Positions 1 through 11,900 of a stretch of 64,000 bases of DNA are shown here, one piece after another. Below the pieces are notes generated by a model. The model was not told the origin of the DNA. It made no database searches and saw only the letters and a program-made list of their open reading frames with translations. Numbering within the stretch: position 1 is the first letter of the stretch; every line of letters starts with the position of its first letter. The stretch is from Bordetella sp. BOR01 (GTDB lineage Bacteria > Pseudomonadota > Gammaproteobacteria > Burkholderiales > Burkholderiaceae_B): positions 1,364,001 through 1,428,000 of the forward strand of contig NZ_JAHUWT010000002.1 in the NCBI RefSeq assembly GCF_019218885.1. The letters are read 5' to 3'. A program made the translations under genes and the position numbers.

Positions 1-2252
1 ACGAGTCCGGCCGCCCCGGCAAAATCTCTGTCACCCCGACCAAGCAGCTGTCCAACCAGCGAGATCTGGCGCTGGCCTATTCGCCGGGCGTGGCCGCGGC
101 TTGCGAAGAGATCGTCAAGGATCCGGTCAACGCGGTGCGCTACACGGCACGCGGCAACCTGGTCGGGGTGATCACCAACGGCACGGCCGTGCTGGGCCTG
201 GGCAACATCGGCGCGCTGGCCTCCAAGCCGGTCATGGAAGGCAAGGCCGTGCTGTTCAAGAAGTTCGCCGGGCTGGACGTGTTCGACATCGAGATCAACG
301 AAACCGATCCCGACAAGCTGGTCGAGATCATTGCCGGCCTGGAACCCACCTTCGGCGGCATCAACCTTGAAGACATCAAGGCGCCCGAGTGCTTCACGGT
401 CGAGCGCAAGCTGCGCGAGCGCATGAAAATCCCGGTGTTCCACGATGACCAGCACGGCACTGCCATCTGTGTGTCGGCCGCCTTCATCAACGGCCTGAAA
501 GTGGTGGACAAGCCGCTCGACAAGGTCAAGGTGGTGACTTCGGGCGCGGGCGCCGCGGCGCTGGCCTGCCTGGACCTGATCGTGGACCTGGGCGTGCCGG
601 TGGAAAACATCTGGGTCACCGACATCGAGGGCGTGGTCTACGAAGGCCGCACCACCCTGATGGACCCCGACAAGGCGCGCTTCGCGCAAAAGACCGACAT
701 GCGCAAGCTGGCCGAGGTCATCCAGGGGGCCGATGTATTCCTGGGCCTGTCGGCCGGCGGCGTGCTCAAGCCCGAGATGGTGGCGGGCATGGCCAAGCGT
801 CCGGTCATCCTGGCCCTGGCCAATCCCAATCCCGAGATCCTGCCCGAAGACGCGCACGCCGTGCGCGACGACGTGGTCATGGCCACCGGCCGCTCCGACT
901 ACCCGAACCAGGTCAACAACGTCCTGTGCTTCCCGTACATCTTCCGCGGCGCGCTCGACGTGGGCGCCACCACCATCACCCGCGAGATGGAAATGGCGGC
1001 GGTCTATGCCATTGCCAAGCTGGCCCAGGAAGAGCAGAACGAAGTCGTGGCGGCCGCCTATGGCACCTATGACATCAGTTTCGGACCCGAATACCTGATC
1101 CCCAAGCCGTTCGACCCGCGCCTGATCACCCGCATCGCCCCGGCCGTGGCCAAGGCCGCCATGGATGGCGGCGTGGCGACCCGGCCGCTGGCCGACCTGG
1201 AAGCCTATACCGAGCAACTGCAGCAGTTCGTGTACCACTCGGGCGCTTTCATGAAGCCGCTGTACTCGGCGGCCAAGAGCCTCGTGCGCGACGGCGGCAA
1301 GGCGCGCGTGGTGTTCACCGAAGGCGAAGACGAGCGCGTGCTGCGGGCCGTGCAGGTGGTGGTCGACGAAGGCCTGGCCAAGCCCATCCTGGTGGGCCGC
1401 CCGGCCGTGCTGGCCGCCCGCATCGAGAAATACGGCCTGCGCCTGCGCCTGGGCGAAGATGTCGAGGTCACCAACCCCGAATATGACGAGCGTTTCCACC
1501 GCTACTGGACCACGTACTGGGAAATGATGTGCCGGCGCGGCATCACCAAGGAAATGGCCCGCGTTGAAATGCGCCGCCGCCTGACCCTGATCGGCGCCAT
1601 GATGTTGCACCTGGGCGATGCCGACAGCATGATCTGCGGCACCGTCAGCGCCTACGCCGAACACCTGCGCTTCATCGACCAGGTCATCGGCAAGCGGCCC
1701 GGCGCCAAGGTCTATGCCGCCATGAACGTGCTGCTGCTCAACGAGCGCACGGTGGCACTGGTCGACACGCACGTCAATGACGAGCCCACCGCCGAGCAGA
1801 TCGCCGAATTCACGATCGCCGCCGCCGAGCAAATGACGCGCCTGAACCTGGCGCCCAAGGTGGCGTTGCTGTCGCGCTCGAATTTCGGTACCGGCAGTTC
1901 GTCGTCGGGCGCCAAGATGCGCGAGGCCCTGGAACTGGTGCGCGCCGCAGCCCCCGAGATCGAGATCGACGGCGAAATGCATGGCGACTGCGCGCTGGAC
2001 GAGGCGCTGCGCCTGCGCATCCTGCCGTCGTCGACCCTGAAGGGCGAGGCCAACCTGCTGGTCTGCCCCAACGTCGATTCGGGCAACATCGCCTACAACC
2101 TGCTCAAGACCGCCGCCGGCGGCAATGTGGCGGTAGGTCCGTTCCTGCTGGGCGTCAACGCGCCGGTACAAATCCTGACCTCCAGTTCCACTGTCCGCCG
2201 CATCGTGAACATGACCGCCCTGGTCGTCGTCGATGCCAACGTTCCGAGATAG
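1..2252 (+). CDS. maeB: NADP-dependent malic enzyme, MaeB type (5' partial)
   Basis: Oxidatively decarboxylates malate to pyruvate with NADP reduction, in the cytoplasm. The open frame runs in from the window edge (codons from base 3); the GTG at 90 is internal, since conserved sequence such as [10 protein letters not shown] lies upstream. An N-terminal malic domain is followed by a Rossmann segment with [13 protein letters not shown], then a C-terminal phosphotransacetylase-like domain from about base 1260 ([25 protein letters not shown] split over that region). This two-domain form (usual length about 760 aa) is typical of bacterial MaeB, in which the PTA-like part is regulatory and binds acetyl-CoA. 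Some 20-30 N-terminal residues are missing. The stop codon lies inside the start of the patatin gene, so the two are probably cotranscribed. Confidence 0.95.
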   Translation, partial: ESGRPGKISVTPTKQLSNQRDLALAYSPGVAAACEEIVKDPVNAVRYTARGNLVGVITNGTAVLGLGNIGALASKPVMEGKAVLFKKFAGLDVFDIEINETDPDKLVEIIAGLEPTFGGINLEDIKAPECFTVERKLRERMKIPVFHDDQHGTAICVSAAFINGLKVVDKPLDKVKVVTSGAGAAALACLDLIVDLGVPVENIWVTDIEGVVYEGRTTLMDPDKARFAQKTDMRKLAEVIQGADVFLGLSAGGVLKPEMVAGMAKRPVILALANPNPEILPEDAHAVRDDVVMATGRSDYPNQVNNVLCFPYIFRGALDVGATTITREMEMAAVYAIAKLAQEEQNEVVAAAYGTYDISFGPEYLIPKPFDPRLITRIAPAVAKAAMDGGVATRPLADLEAYTEQLQQFVYHSGAFMKPLYSAAKSLVRDGGKARVVFTEGEDERVLRAVQVVVDEGLAKPILVGRPAVLAARIEKYGLRLRLGEDVEVTNPEYDERFHRYWTTYWEMMCRRGITKEMARVEMRRRLTLIGAMMLHLGDADSMICGTVSAYAEHLRFIDQVIGKRPGAKVYAAMNVLLLNERTVALVDTHVNDEPTAEQIAEFTIAAAEQMTRLNLAPKVALLSRSNFGTGSSSSGAKMREALELVRAAAPEIEIDGEMHGDCALDEALRLRILPSSTLKGEANLLVCPNVDSGNIAYNLLKTAAGGNVAVGPFLLGVNAPVQILTSSSTVRRIVNMTALVVVDANVPR

Positions 2253-3447
2253 TGCCCAGCCCGGCCCCGTCACGGGGCTGGTGCTGACCGGAGGCGGCGC
2301 GCGCGCCGCCTACCAGGTCGGCGTGCTGGGCGCCATTTTCCAGATCCTGGATCCGGCGGCGCAGCCGGACTTTCGCAATCCTTTTCCCATCATTTGCGGC
2401 ACCTCGGCCGGCGCCATCAACGCCGCGGCCCTGGCCTGCCGAGCCGACCGCCCGCACCTGGCCGCACGGCGCATCCGCCGGCTGTGGGAATCGCTGGGCA
2501 CAGGCATGGTCTACCGGGCCGATGCGCCCGGGCTGATCAAGACGGGGGTGCGCTGGCTGGGCCTGCTGGCCCTGGGCTGGATGTTCTCGGGCCTGGCCCG
2601 CAAGCGGCCCCAGTCGCTGCTGGACAACCGCCCGCTGGCCGACCTGCTGACGCGCGTGCTCGATTTCGACCGCTTGCAGGCCAACCTGCAGCAGGGCGCG
2701 CTGTCGTCGCTGGCCATCACGGCCTCGGGGTTCACCAGCGGCGAGCACCTGACGTTCTACCAGTCCAACCACACCATCGAGCCCTGGCGCCGTTCGCTGC
2801 GGCGCGCGATACCCACGCGGCTGGGCGTCGAGCACCTGATGGCCTCGTCGTCGATTCCGTTCGTGTTCCCGGCCCAGGCGGTACAGGTGCACGGGCAGAC
2901 GGAGTGGTGCGGCGACGGCTCGATGCGGCAGCTTGCCCCCATCAGCCCGGCCATCCACCTGGGTGCCGATCGGATATTGGTCATCGGTACCGGCTACCGC
3001 GACGACACCCACCCCGAAAAGCGCGAACAGGCACCACCCTATCCCTCGCTGGCGCAGGTGGGCGGCCATGTGCTGTCCAGCATATTCCTGGACGGCCTGT
3101 CGATGGATATCGAACGCCTGGAGCGCATCAACGACCTGGTCACCCACTCCACCTACGACCCCGCAACGGGCAGCAGTGTCCGGCGGGTGAACGTCCTGAC
3201 GCTCACGCCCAGCCAGTCGCTGGATTTGCTCGCGCTCGACTACTTGAAAGAAATGCCTGTCGAGGCCCGTACCCTTTTTCGCGTACTCGGTGTATCGTCC
3301 GACCCAGACCGCTCGGGTGGCGGTGCGCTGATGTCATATCTGCTGTTCGAAAGTGCTTACACCCGACGATTGATTGAACTGGGTTATGCCGATACGATGC
3401 GGCGTATCGAAGAAGTGATTGGCTTTTTCAAGGAGGGCCACGCATGA
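2233..3447 (+). CDS. Patatin-like phospholipase family protein
   Basis: Predicted serine lipid acyl hydrolase, 404 aa. The patatin fold is shown by the glycine-rich oxyanion loop GGGARAA (residues 20-26), the nucleophile elbow GTSAG (56-60, Ser58) and the catalytic Asp in CGDGS (Asp228), so the Ser-Asp dyad is complete. A hydrophobic stretch at about 105-121 may sit on or in the membrane; no cleavable signal peptide is seen. The ATG at 2233 overlaps the end of maeB by 20 bases, and the stop overlaps the next gene by 4 bases, so translation is coupled in a maeB-patatin-barstar unit. Substrate is not deducible from sequence. Confidence 0.88.
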   Translation: MPTFRDSAQPGPVTGLVLTGGGARAAYQVGVLGAIFQILDPAAQPDFRNPFPIICGTSAGAINAAALACRADRPHLAARRIRRLWESLGTGMVYRADAPGLIKTGVRWLGLLALGWMFSGLARKRPQSLLDNRPLADLLTRVLDFDRLQANLQQGALSSLAITASGFTSGEHLTFYQSNHTIEPWRRSLRRAIPTRLGVEHLMASSSIPFVFPAQAVQVHGQTEWCGDGSMRQLAPISPAIHLGADRILVIGTGYRDDTHPEKREQAPPYPSLAQVGGHVLSSIFLDGLSMDIERLERINDLVTHSTYDPATGSSVRRVNVLTLTPSQSLDLLALDYLKEMPVEARTLFRVLGVSSDPDRSGGGALMSYLLFESAYTRRLIELGYADTMRRIEEVIGFFKEGHA

Positions 3448-3914
3448 CGCGAAATGGCCAGTCTACGCTGCAGCGCCAACTCAGCCGCGGCGGCGCGATC
3501 GATCATGACGGTTTGCAGAAAGAAGCCGTGGTCGAGGCTGCGCGCGAACTCGGGCTGGCCTTGCTGGTGGCCGATTGCGATCGGGCGCGCAGCCGTTCGG
3601 CGGTGCTGCGTGCCATTGCCAAGGCAGTCGATTTTCCCGAGTATTTCGGCGGCAACCTCGATGCGCTCTACGATTGCCTGTGCGACACTGTTCTCGACCA
3701 GAAAATCGGCGTGGTGCTCTGGCTGTACAAGCTGCATTCGGGTGATCCTGCCTTGGCAGACGATGCCGCCCAGATCGAAACCGTATGTACCGACGCGGCC
3801 GAATTCGCACGCGAAAACGGCCGCGTGTTCACCTTCGTGATCGAACACGCCGGCAAGCACCCCGACCCGGAACCCGGTGTCGCGGCTGCGCGCTACGGCG
3901 AAGGCCTGGGCTAG
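3444..3914 (+). CDS. Barstar-family protein
   Basis: Barstar folds bind and inhibit secreted barnase-type ribonucleases. The family signature is visible as FPEYFGGNLDALYDCLCD (residues 64-81), followed by a hydrophobic strand (IGVVLWLYKLH). At 156 aa it is longer than classic barstar (about 90 aa); the extra part is an N-terminal region of about 35 aa. The ATG at 3444 has a strong AAGGAGGGC ribosome site and overlaps the patatin stop by 4 bases. No barnase-like gene lies next to it or elsewhere in the window, so a nuclease-inhibitor role is inference from fold only. Confidence 0.85.
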   Translation: MTRNGQSTLQRQLSRGGAIDHDGLQKEAVVEAARELGLALLVADCDRARSRSAVLRAIAKAVDFPEYFGGNLDALYDCLCDTVLDQKIGVVLWLYKLHSGDPALADDAAQIETVCTDAAEFARENGRVFTFVIEHAGKHPDPEPGVAAARYGEGLG

Positions 3915-3954
3915 TCTTCTTCCAAAAGGGCCGGCCCCCGGCAGCATCGGCCCG

Positions 3955-4686
3955 CTACCACCCCAGCAAGGCCGTGGCCGCCGCCATCAATGCCAGCCCC
4001 GCGGTTTCGGTGCGCAGCACGCGCGGCCCGTAGCGCACCGCCTGCACGCCGCGCTCGGCGGCCAGCGCCAGTTCGGCGTCAGACCAACCGCCTTCGGGTC
4101 CCACCAGCAGGCTAAGCTGCCGCAGCCCCGGCTGCGCCGCCAGTGCGTCGGCCAGGCCTGGCCCGGCTTCCGGGTGGCACAGCAGCCGCAGCCCGGCAGC
4201 CGGCTGGTCCAGCCAGGTGCGCAGGTCGATAGGGGTGTCCACGGTCATCAAGCGGTTGCGGCCGCACTGCTCGGAAGCCGCCTGCGCAATACGCGACCAA
4301 TGCGTCACGCGTTTTTCCAGGCGCGCGCCACTGAGCTGCAGCACGCTGCGCTGCGCCGCGATCGGCGCAATCCGGCCGGCACCCAGCTCGGCCGCTTTTT
4401 CCACCACCCAGTCCATCTTGTCGCCGGACGGCAGGCCCTGCACCAATGTGAGGCATCCGGCCAGCTCGGCCTCGCGCGGATCGAAGGCGCCCAATTGGGC
4501 CCAGGCGTTCTTGCCGTCGATCTCCAGGGTGGCGGGGTACTCGCCGCCCGTGCCATCGAACAGCACGATGGCGGCGCCCGCGCGCAGGCGCAGCACGCGC
4601 ACGGCGTGGTGCGCCAGGGGGGGCGGCAAGGGCAGTCGAGCGTCGGCGGACAGCGCTGTGTCGCAGAAAAAACGCGGCAGGGGCAT
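3955..4686 (-). CDS. rsmE: 16S rRNA (uracil-1498-N3)-methyltransferase RsmE
   Basis: Methylates N3 of U1498 in helix 44 of 16S rRNA using S-adenosylmethionine. The 243-aa protein has an N-terminal PUA-like part (MPLPRFFCDTAL, then HHAVRVLRLRAGAAIVLFDG) and a C-terminal SPOUT knot domain with LLVGPEGGWSDAE and YGPRVLRTETA, both RsmE signatures. An upstream ATG at 4728 exists, but family alignment favours the one at 4686. It is convergent with the barstar gene and divergent from tkt. Confidence 0.93.
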   Translation of the reverse strand: MPLPRFFCDTALSADARLPLPPPLAHHAVRVLRLRAGAAIVLFDGTGGEYPATLEIDGKNAWAQLGAFDPREAELAGCLTLVQGLPSGDKMDWVVEKAAELGAGRIAPIAAQRSVLQLSGARLEKRVTHWSRIAQAASEQCGRNRLMTVDTPIDLRTWLDQPAAGLRLLCHPEAGPGLADALAAQPGLRQLSLLVGPEGGWSDAELALAAERGVQAVRYGPRVLRTETAGLALMAAATALLGW

Positions 4687-4803
4687 GATGGGCGGACAGT
4701 AGGGCGGCAGGGGCCGGTAAGCGGTCAAGCTGCGTAGCCTACCATCCCGTCTGCACCCTGGGCGCGGGCGGGCGCAATGGCCGGACCCGGGCCTGCCCCG
4801 GAT

Positions 4804-4812
4804 GCTAAAATC
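4804..4812 (+). promoter_or_regulatory. Extended -10 promoter candidate for tkt
   Basis: TGCTAAAAT looks like an extended -10 element (TGn plus TAAAAT). No good -35 is seen at the expected distance. A similar GGCTAAAATC lies before fba and GGTAAAAT before purE, so this may be a shared style of housekeeping promoter. Visual match only. Confidence 0.35.
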
Positions 4813-4881
4813 ATGAGCTACGCAACCCCTCCAACCTGGCCCCGTTTTAGGGTGCGCCAGAGCCTACGAGCCAATTTCCGC

Positions 4882-7943
<3,062 letters not shown>

Positions 7944-7948
7944 GCGGT

Positions 7949-9142
7949 ATGGCCAAGGTTAATACCCTGTCCGCGCTGGCCAAGGCCGGCGCGCTGCACG
8001 GCAAGCGCGTATTCATACGCGCCGACCTGAACGTGCCGTTCGACGACGCCGGCCAGATCAGCGAAGACACCCGCATCCGCGCATCGGTGCCGGGTATCCG
8101 CCTGGCGCTCGATGGCGGCGCCGCGGTCATGGTGACTTCGCACCTGGGCCGTCCCACCGAAGGCACCCTGACCGACGCCGACTCGCTCGATCTGGTGGGC
8201 CGGCGCCTGTCGCAGTTGCTGGGCATGCCCGTGCAACTGGTCAAGGACTGGGTCGACGGCGTCAACGTCGATCCGGGCCAGGTAGTGCTGCTGGAAAACT
8301 GCCGCGTCAACCCGGGCGAGAAAAAGAACGACGAAACGCTGTCGCGCAAGATGGCGGCGTTGTGCGATGTCTACGTCAACGATGCCTTCGGCACGGCTCA
8401 TCGCGCCGAGGCCACCACGCACGGTATCGCGCGCTATGCGCCGGTGGCCTGCGCCGGCCCGTTGCTCGAAGCCGAGTTGCAGGCCCTGGGCCGCGCGCTG
8501 CACGACCCCAAGCGGCCGCTGGTGGCCATCGTGGGCGGCTCGAAAGTGTCGACCAAGCTGTCCATCCTGCAGTCGCTGGCCGATAAGGTCGACCAGCTGG
8601 TGGTGGGGGGCGGTATCGCCAACACCTTCATGCTGGCCGCCGGCTTGCCCATCGGCAAGTCGCTGGCCGAAGCCGACCAGGTCGAGCAGGCACGCACCGT
8701 GATCGACATCATGAAGCAGCGCGGCGCCGACGTGCCCATTCCCACCGACGTGGTGTGCGCAAAGTCGTTTTCCGCCGAAGCCCAGGCCACCGTCAAGGCG
8801 GCCGATGCCGTGGCCGACGACGACCTCATCCTCGACATCGGTCCGCAGACCGCGCAGCGGCTGGCCGGCATTCTGCAGCAGGCGGGCACCATCGTCTGGA
8901 ATGGCCCGGTGGGCGTATTCGAGTTCGACGCGTTCTCGCATGGCACCGAAGTGCTGGCCAAGGCCATCGCCGAATCGCCTGCCTTCTCGATCGCGGGCGG
9001 CGGCGATACCCTGGCGGCCATTGCCAAGTACGGCATCACCGACAAGGTAGGCTATATCTCCACCGGGGGCGGCGCGTTCCTGGAATTCCTGGAAGGCAAA
9101 TCGCTGCCCGCGGTTGCCATCCTGCAAGAGCGCGCCGACTGA
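7949..9142 (+). CDS. pgk: Phosphoglycerate kinase
   Basis: Transfers phosphate from 1,3-bisphosphoglycerate to ADP. The 397-aa protein has the family N-terminus [15 protein letters not shown], the substrate-binding HLGRPTEG, the hinge-region [14 protein letters not shown] and the nucleotide-binding [12 protein letters not shown] near the C-terminus. It begins 5 bases after the gap stop and is followed by a strong intrinsic terminator, so it closes the operon. In many Burkholderiales pyk and fba follow directly; here they do not. Confidence 0.97.
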   Translation: MAKVNTLSALAKAGALHGKRVFIRADLNVPFDDAGQISEDTRIRASVPGIRLALDGGAAVMVTSHLGRPTEGTLTDADSLDLVGRRLSQLLGMPVQLVKDWVDGVNVDPGQVVLLENCRVNPGEKKNDETLSRKMAALCDVYVNDAFGTAHRAEATTHGIARYAPVACAGPLLEAELQALGRALHDPKRPLVAIVGGSKVSTKLSILQSLADKVDQLVVGGGIANTFMLAAGLPIGKSLAEADQVEQARTVIDIMKQRGADVPIPTDVVCAKSFSAEAQATVKAADAVADDDLILDIGPQTAQRLAGILQQAGTIVWNGPVGVFEFDAFSHGTEVLAKAIAESPAFSIAGGGDTLAAIAKYGITDKVGYISTGGGAFLEFLEGKSLPAVAILQERAD

Positions 9143-9171
9143 TCCCGGCCGGTGGGTGGGGCAAGTCGCCG

Positions 9172-9208
9172 AAATGCCAGGTACCTGTGGTGCCTGGCAT
9201 TTTTCTTT
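9172..9208 (+). terminator. Rho-independent terminator of tkt-gap-pgk
   Basis: A stem of AAATGCCAGG (9172-9181) with CCTGGCATTT (9193-9202), continued by TACC/GGTG around a TGT loop, is followed by a T-rich run to 9208. This is the clearest intrinsic terminator in the window. Confidence 0.88.
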
Positions 9209-9476
9209 GCGGGCACCGGCCGAATGCATCCAGGCCGCGCCGCCACGTCCCGGCTGCCTGTGCACTGCAACCCCGGCGAATTCGCCGGGAAGATAGAATA
9301 ACCATCATTTTCAAAATCACCGGATTCAGATGCTCGATTCATCGAAAAATATAGAATTATTTTTCTTTTGGGTTCGATTTTTGAGTGTTCCGGGGTATGG
9401 GATTCCGGCTGGAGCCGCGTACCATAACGGTTCGCCGAGACGTGGTGTTGAACCGAAAATACCTGGGGGAAGATAA
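9206..9476. other. AT-rich intergenic region before the VOC operon
   Basis: No gene is seen. From about 9290 to 9400 the base composition drops sharply to A/T relative to the rest of the window. It holds the palindromes ATTTTCAAAAT (9307-9317) and the one at 9344-9365. It must carry the promoter of the operon starting at 9477, but no convincing -35/-10 pair was picked. Confidence 0.6.
9344..9365. promoter_or_regulatory. AT-rich palindrome, possible Lrp/AsnC-type operator
   Basis: GAAAAATA (9344-9351), six bases, then TATTTTTC (9358-9365): a perfect 8-bp inverted repeat. A near-identical arrangement, GGAAAATA-N6-TATTTTTCC, precedes the thiol dioxygenase gene at 13506-13528. An Lrp/AsnC regulator is encoded nearby, so it is the natural candidate to bind. 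Confidence 0.45.
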
Positions 9477-10364
9477 ATGCAAGTACCGGACTTGAGCCTC
9501 GATCATGCCGCACTGGTGATCCGCGACCTGGAGGCCGCACGCCAGGCGTTCGAGCGGCTGGGGTTTCGCTTGTCGTCACGCAGCATGCATGCCGGCGCGC
9601 TGACGCCCGGCGGGCCGGTCGTGCCATGGGGATCCGGCAATCATTGCGCGATGTTTCGCAATGGCTACTTTGAGCTGCTGGGCCTGGTCGATGCCAGCCT
9701 GCACAGCACGGCCAAGAAAATGCTCGAGAAATACCAGGGCCTGCACATCGTTGCCATGGATTGCCCTTCGGCAGACGAGGCCTATGCGCAGCTGCAGGCC
9801 GCGCAGGTGGTTGCCCCCGCGCCGCTGACCCTCGAGCGCGACGCGCCGTTCGGCGCGCGCGACGAGCAGGTGCGGCGAGCCCGGTTCCGCAACATCAACC
9901 TCGACGTCCAGGCTTATCCGGAAGCCCGCTTCATCGTCATCGAACACGGCACGCGCGATGTGCTCTGGCAGCCGCACCTGCTGCAGCATCCGAACGGCGC
10001 GAACGCGCTGGCGGCGATGTATTTCTGTTCGGACGATGTTCCCGCCTCGCTGGCGCGGTTCGAACCCATATTGGGCAAGCCCGCCCGCCATGGCGATGCC
10101 TACCGGTTCGCACTCAAGCGCGGCGCCTTCTGGTTCATGGATGCCGGGGCGATGCGCGACTATTGTCCGGTGCAGGACGATGCCGTGCACCGCGTCTCGG
10201 CGGCATGCATCGCGGTCGATTGCCTGGATACGCTGCAAGCGTATTTGTCAGAGCGCGGCATCGAGACCCATGGGGGGCCCACGCTGGATACCGGGGCGCC
10301 TTCTCTTTGGGTGCATCCATCGCAGGCTGGCCATGGCGCGCTGCAATTCGTGCAGTCAGAATGA
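9477..10364 (+). CDS. VOC-superfamily (glyoxalase-like) protein
   Basis: Predicted metal-binding vicinal-oxygen-chelate enzyme, 295 aa, resembling glyoxalase-like domain proteins. The N-terminal module LSLDHAALVIRDLEAARQAFERLGF (residues about 6-30) is the typical VOC opening with a metal-ligand His; HCAMFRNGYFELLGL supplies the matching Glu strand. A second, weaker module follows (NGANALAAMYFCSDD, then RVSAACIAVDCLDTLQAYL). ATG at 9477. First gene of a four-gene operon with MDR oxidoreductase, thioesterase and CoA ligase. The reaction is unknown; isomerisation, ring cleavage and lyase chemistry all occur in the family. Confidence 0.78.
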   Translation: MQVPDLSLDHAALVIRDLEAARQAFERLGFRLSSRSMHAGALTPGGPVVPWGSGNHCAMFRNGYFELLGLVDASLHSTAKKMLEKYQGLHIVAMDCPSADEAYAQLQAAQVVAPAPLTLERDAPFGARDEQVRRARFRNINLDVQAYPEARFIVIEHGTRDVLWQPHLLQHPNGANALAAMYFCSDDVPASLARFEPILGKPARHGDAYRFALKRGAFWFMDAGAMRDYCPVQDDAVHRVSAACIAVDCLDTLQAYLSERGIETHGGPTLDTGAPSLWVHPSQAGHGALQFVQSE

Positions 10365-10388
10365 TCTACAAGCCAGGGAGAGAAGGTA

Positions 10389-11402
10389 ATGAAAGCAGCA
10401 GTAATCTATGAGCATGGCGGTCCCGACAGTATCAAATACGAAACCGATTTTCCGGACCCCGTTGCCCAGCCGGGCGAGGTCATCGTCAAGGTCCACGCCG
10501 CCACGTTGAACTATCACGACGTGTTCACCCGCAATGGCATGCCCGGCATCACGGTTCCGATGCCCATCATCATGGGACTGGATTTCGCCGGTGAAATCGT
10601 CGAAGTGGGCCAGGACGTAGAAGGCGGCTGGAAGATCGGCGATCGCGTCATGATCGATCCCTCGGACCGCAAGACCTTCGGCGGGGTCATCGGCGAAGCG
10701 CGCCACGGCGGGCTGGCGCAATACTGCGCGGTGCCGGACCACCATCTGGTCGCGTTGCCCGACGACGTCAGCTATGAAACCGCCGCTGCGCTGCCGGTGG
10801 CGTACGGCACCGCCTGGCGCATGATGGTAACCATAGGCAAGATCCGCGCCGGAGAGCGGGTGCTGATCCTGGGCGCATCGGGGGGCGTGGGCACTTGCTG
10901 CGTGCAGCTCGCCAAGCTTGCCGGGGCCGAGGTCATTGCGGCGGCATCCAGCCCCGACAAGCTGGCCCGCCTGAAAGACCTGGGGGCCGACCACCTGCTC
11001 GATTACAAGCAGGATGACTTCATGAAGTGGATATTCACGAATTTTGGCAAGCCGCACCGCCGGCTGGCCGAGAAAGGCGTAGATGTCGTCGTAAACTTCA
11101 CCGGCGGCGATACCTGGGTGAAGTCGCTGCGTACCCTGCACCGGGGCGGACGAATCCTGACCTGCGGCGCCACCGCGGGCTACGACCCCAAGGAAGACCT
11201 GCGCTTTGTCTGGAGCTATGAACTGCAGATACTGGGTTCGAACGGCTGGATGCGTGACGAATTGATCAATCTGCTTGAACAGGTGCGCCAAGGCAAGCTG
11301 AAGCCTGTCATCGACAAAACCTATGCGCTGGCGGATATCAACGATGCGTTCCGGCAATTGGAAGACCGCCGCGTGTTCGGCAAGATCATGGTGAAACCGT
11401 GA
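10389..11402 (+). CDS. Quinone-oxidoreductase-like MDR alcohol dehydrogenase
   Basis: Medium-chain dehydrogenase/reductase, 337 aa. An N-terminal GroES-like fold (MKAAVIYEHG... PIIMGLDFAGEIVEVG) precedes a Rossmann domain with LGASGGVGTCC (161-170), which binds NAD(P). The catalytic zinc Cys is replaced (NYHDVFTRNG), and no four-Cys structural-zinc lobe is seen, so this is the zinc-free quinone oxidoreductase/enoyl reductase side of the family. A GGGAGAGAAGG ribosome site precedes ATG 10389, 24 bases after the VOC gene; the stop overlaps the next start. Confidence 0.85.
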   Translation: MKAAVIYEHGGPDSIKYETDFPDPVAQPGEVIVKVHAATLNYHDVFTRNGMPGITVPMPIIMGLDFAGEIVEVGQDVEGGWKIGDRVMIDPSDRKTFGGVIGEARHGGLAQYCAVPDHHLVALPDDVSYETAAALPVAYGTAWRMMVTIGKIRAGERVLILGASGGVGTCCVQLAKLAGAEVIAAASSPDKLARLKDLGADHLLDYKQDDFMKWIFTNFGKPHRRLAEKGVDVVVNFTGGDTWVKSLRTLHRGGRILTCGATAGYDPKEDLRFVWSYELQILGSNGWMRDELINLLEQVRQGKLKPVIDKTYALADINDAFRQLEDRRVFGKIMVKP

Positions 11403-11833
11403 GCAATACTGATACCAAGAAACTCGACCGTGCGGGCATCGAAGCCATTTTCAACCGTTCGCAGTTCATTCGAGGAATGAATCTCGAAATACTCGAAGTC
11501 GATCACGAGGCATCGCGCTTTGCGGTGCGCATGCCCTTGCAGGCCAGCCTGGAACGGGGCGCGGCCGGCTCGGGGCAATTCCACGGCGGAGCCATCGCGG
11601 CACTGATCGACGTCGTGGGCGATTTCGCGATCGGCATGCTGGTCGGTGGCGGCGTGCCCACCATGAATCTGCGGGTGGATTATTTGCGCCCGGCAATGGG
11701 GCCGTACTGCGAAGGCGTGGCGGTCGTGCGCAAAGCGGGGCGCAGCGCAGCCGTGGTCGACATCGACGTCATGTCCGCTGACGGGAAGCTGGTTGCCATC
11801 GGACGGGGCACCTATGTGCCCGTCACGGGCTGA
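11399..11833 (+). CDS. PaaI-family hotdog-fold thioesterase
   Basis: Hydrolyses acyl- or aryl-CoA thioesters; 144 aa, one hotdog domain. The signature is FHGGAIAALID (residues 61-71), with His-Gly-Gly and the acidic catalytic Asp71, followed by TMNLRVDYLRPA. The start is a GTG overlapping the MDR stop by 4 bases (GTGA), showing translational coupling. Paired with the CoA ligase downstream it may release product or rescue CoA from dead-end thioesters. Confidence 0.87.
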   Translation: MSNTDTKKLDRAGIEAIFNRSQFIRGMNLEILEVDHEASRFAVRMPLQASLERGAAGSGQFHGGAIAALIDVVGDFAIGMLVGGGVPTMNLRVDYLRPAMGPYCEGVAVVRKAGRSAAVVDIDVMSADGKLVAIGRGTYVPVTG

Positions 11834-11846
11834 CCAGTTCAACACC

Positions 11847-11873
11847 GGGAAGCCCATGCCGCATGGGCTTCCC
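11847..11873 (+). promoter_or_regulatory. Intra-operon hairpin between thioesterase and CoA ligase
   Basis: GGGAAGCCCAT (11847-11857) pairs perfectly with ATGGGCTTCCC (11863-11873) around a 5-base loop. No T-run follows, so it is more likely an RNA processing or stability element, or a partial attenuator, than a terminator. Confidence 0.5.
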
Positions 11874-11900
11874 GCAAGGTGCAATGAGATAGGTGAGCAT

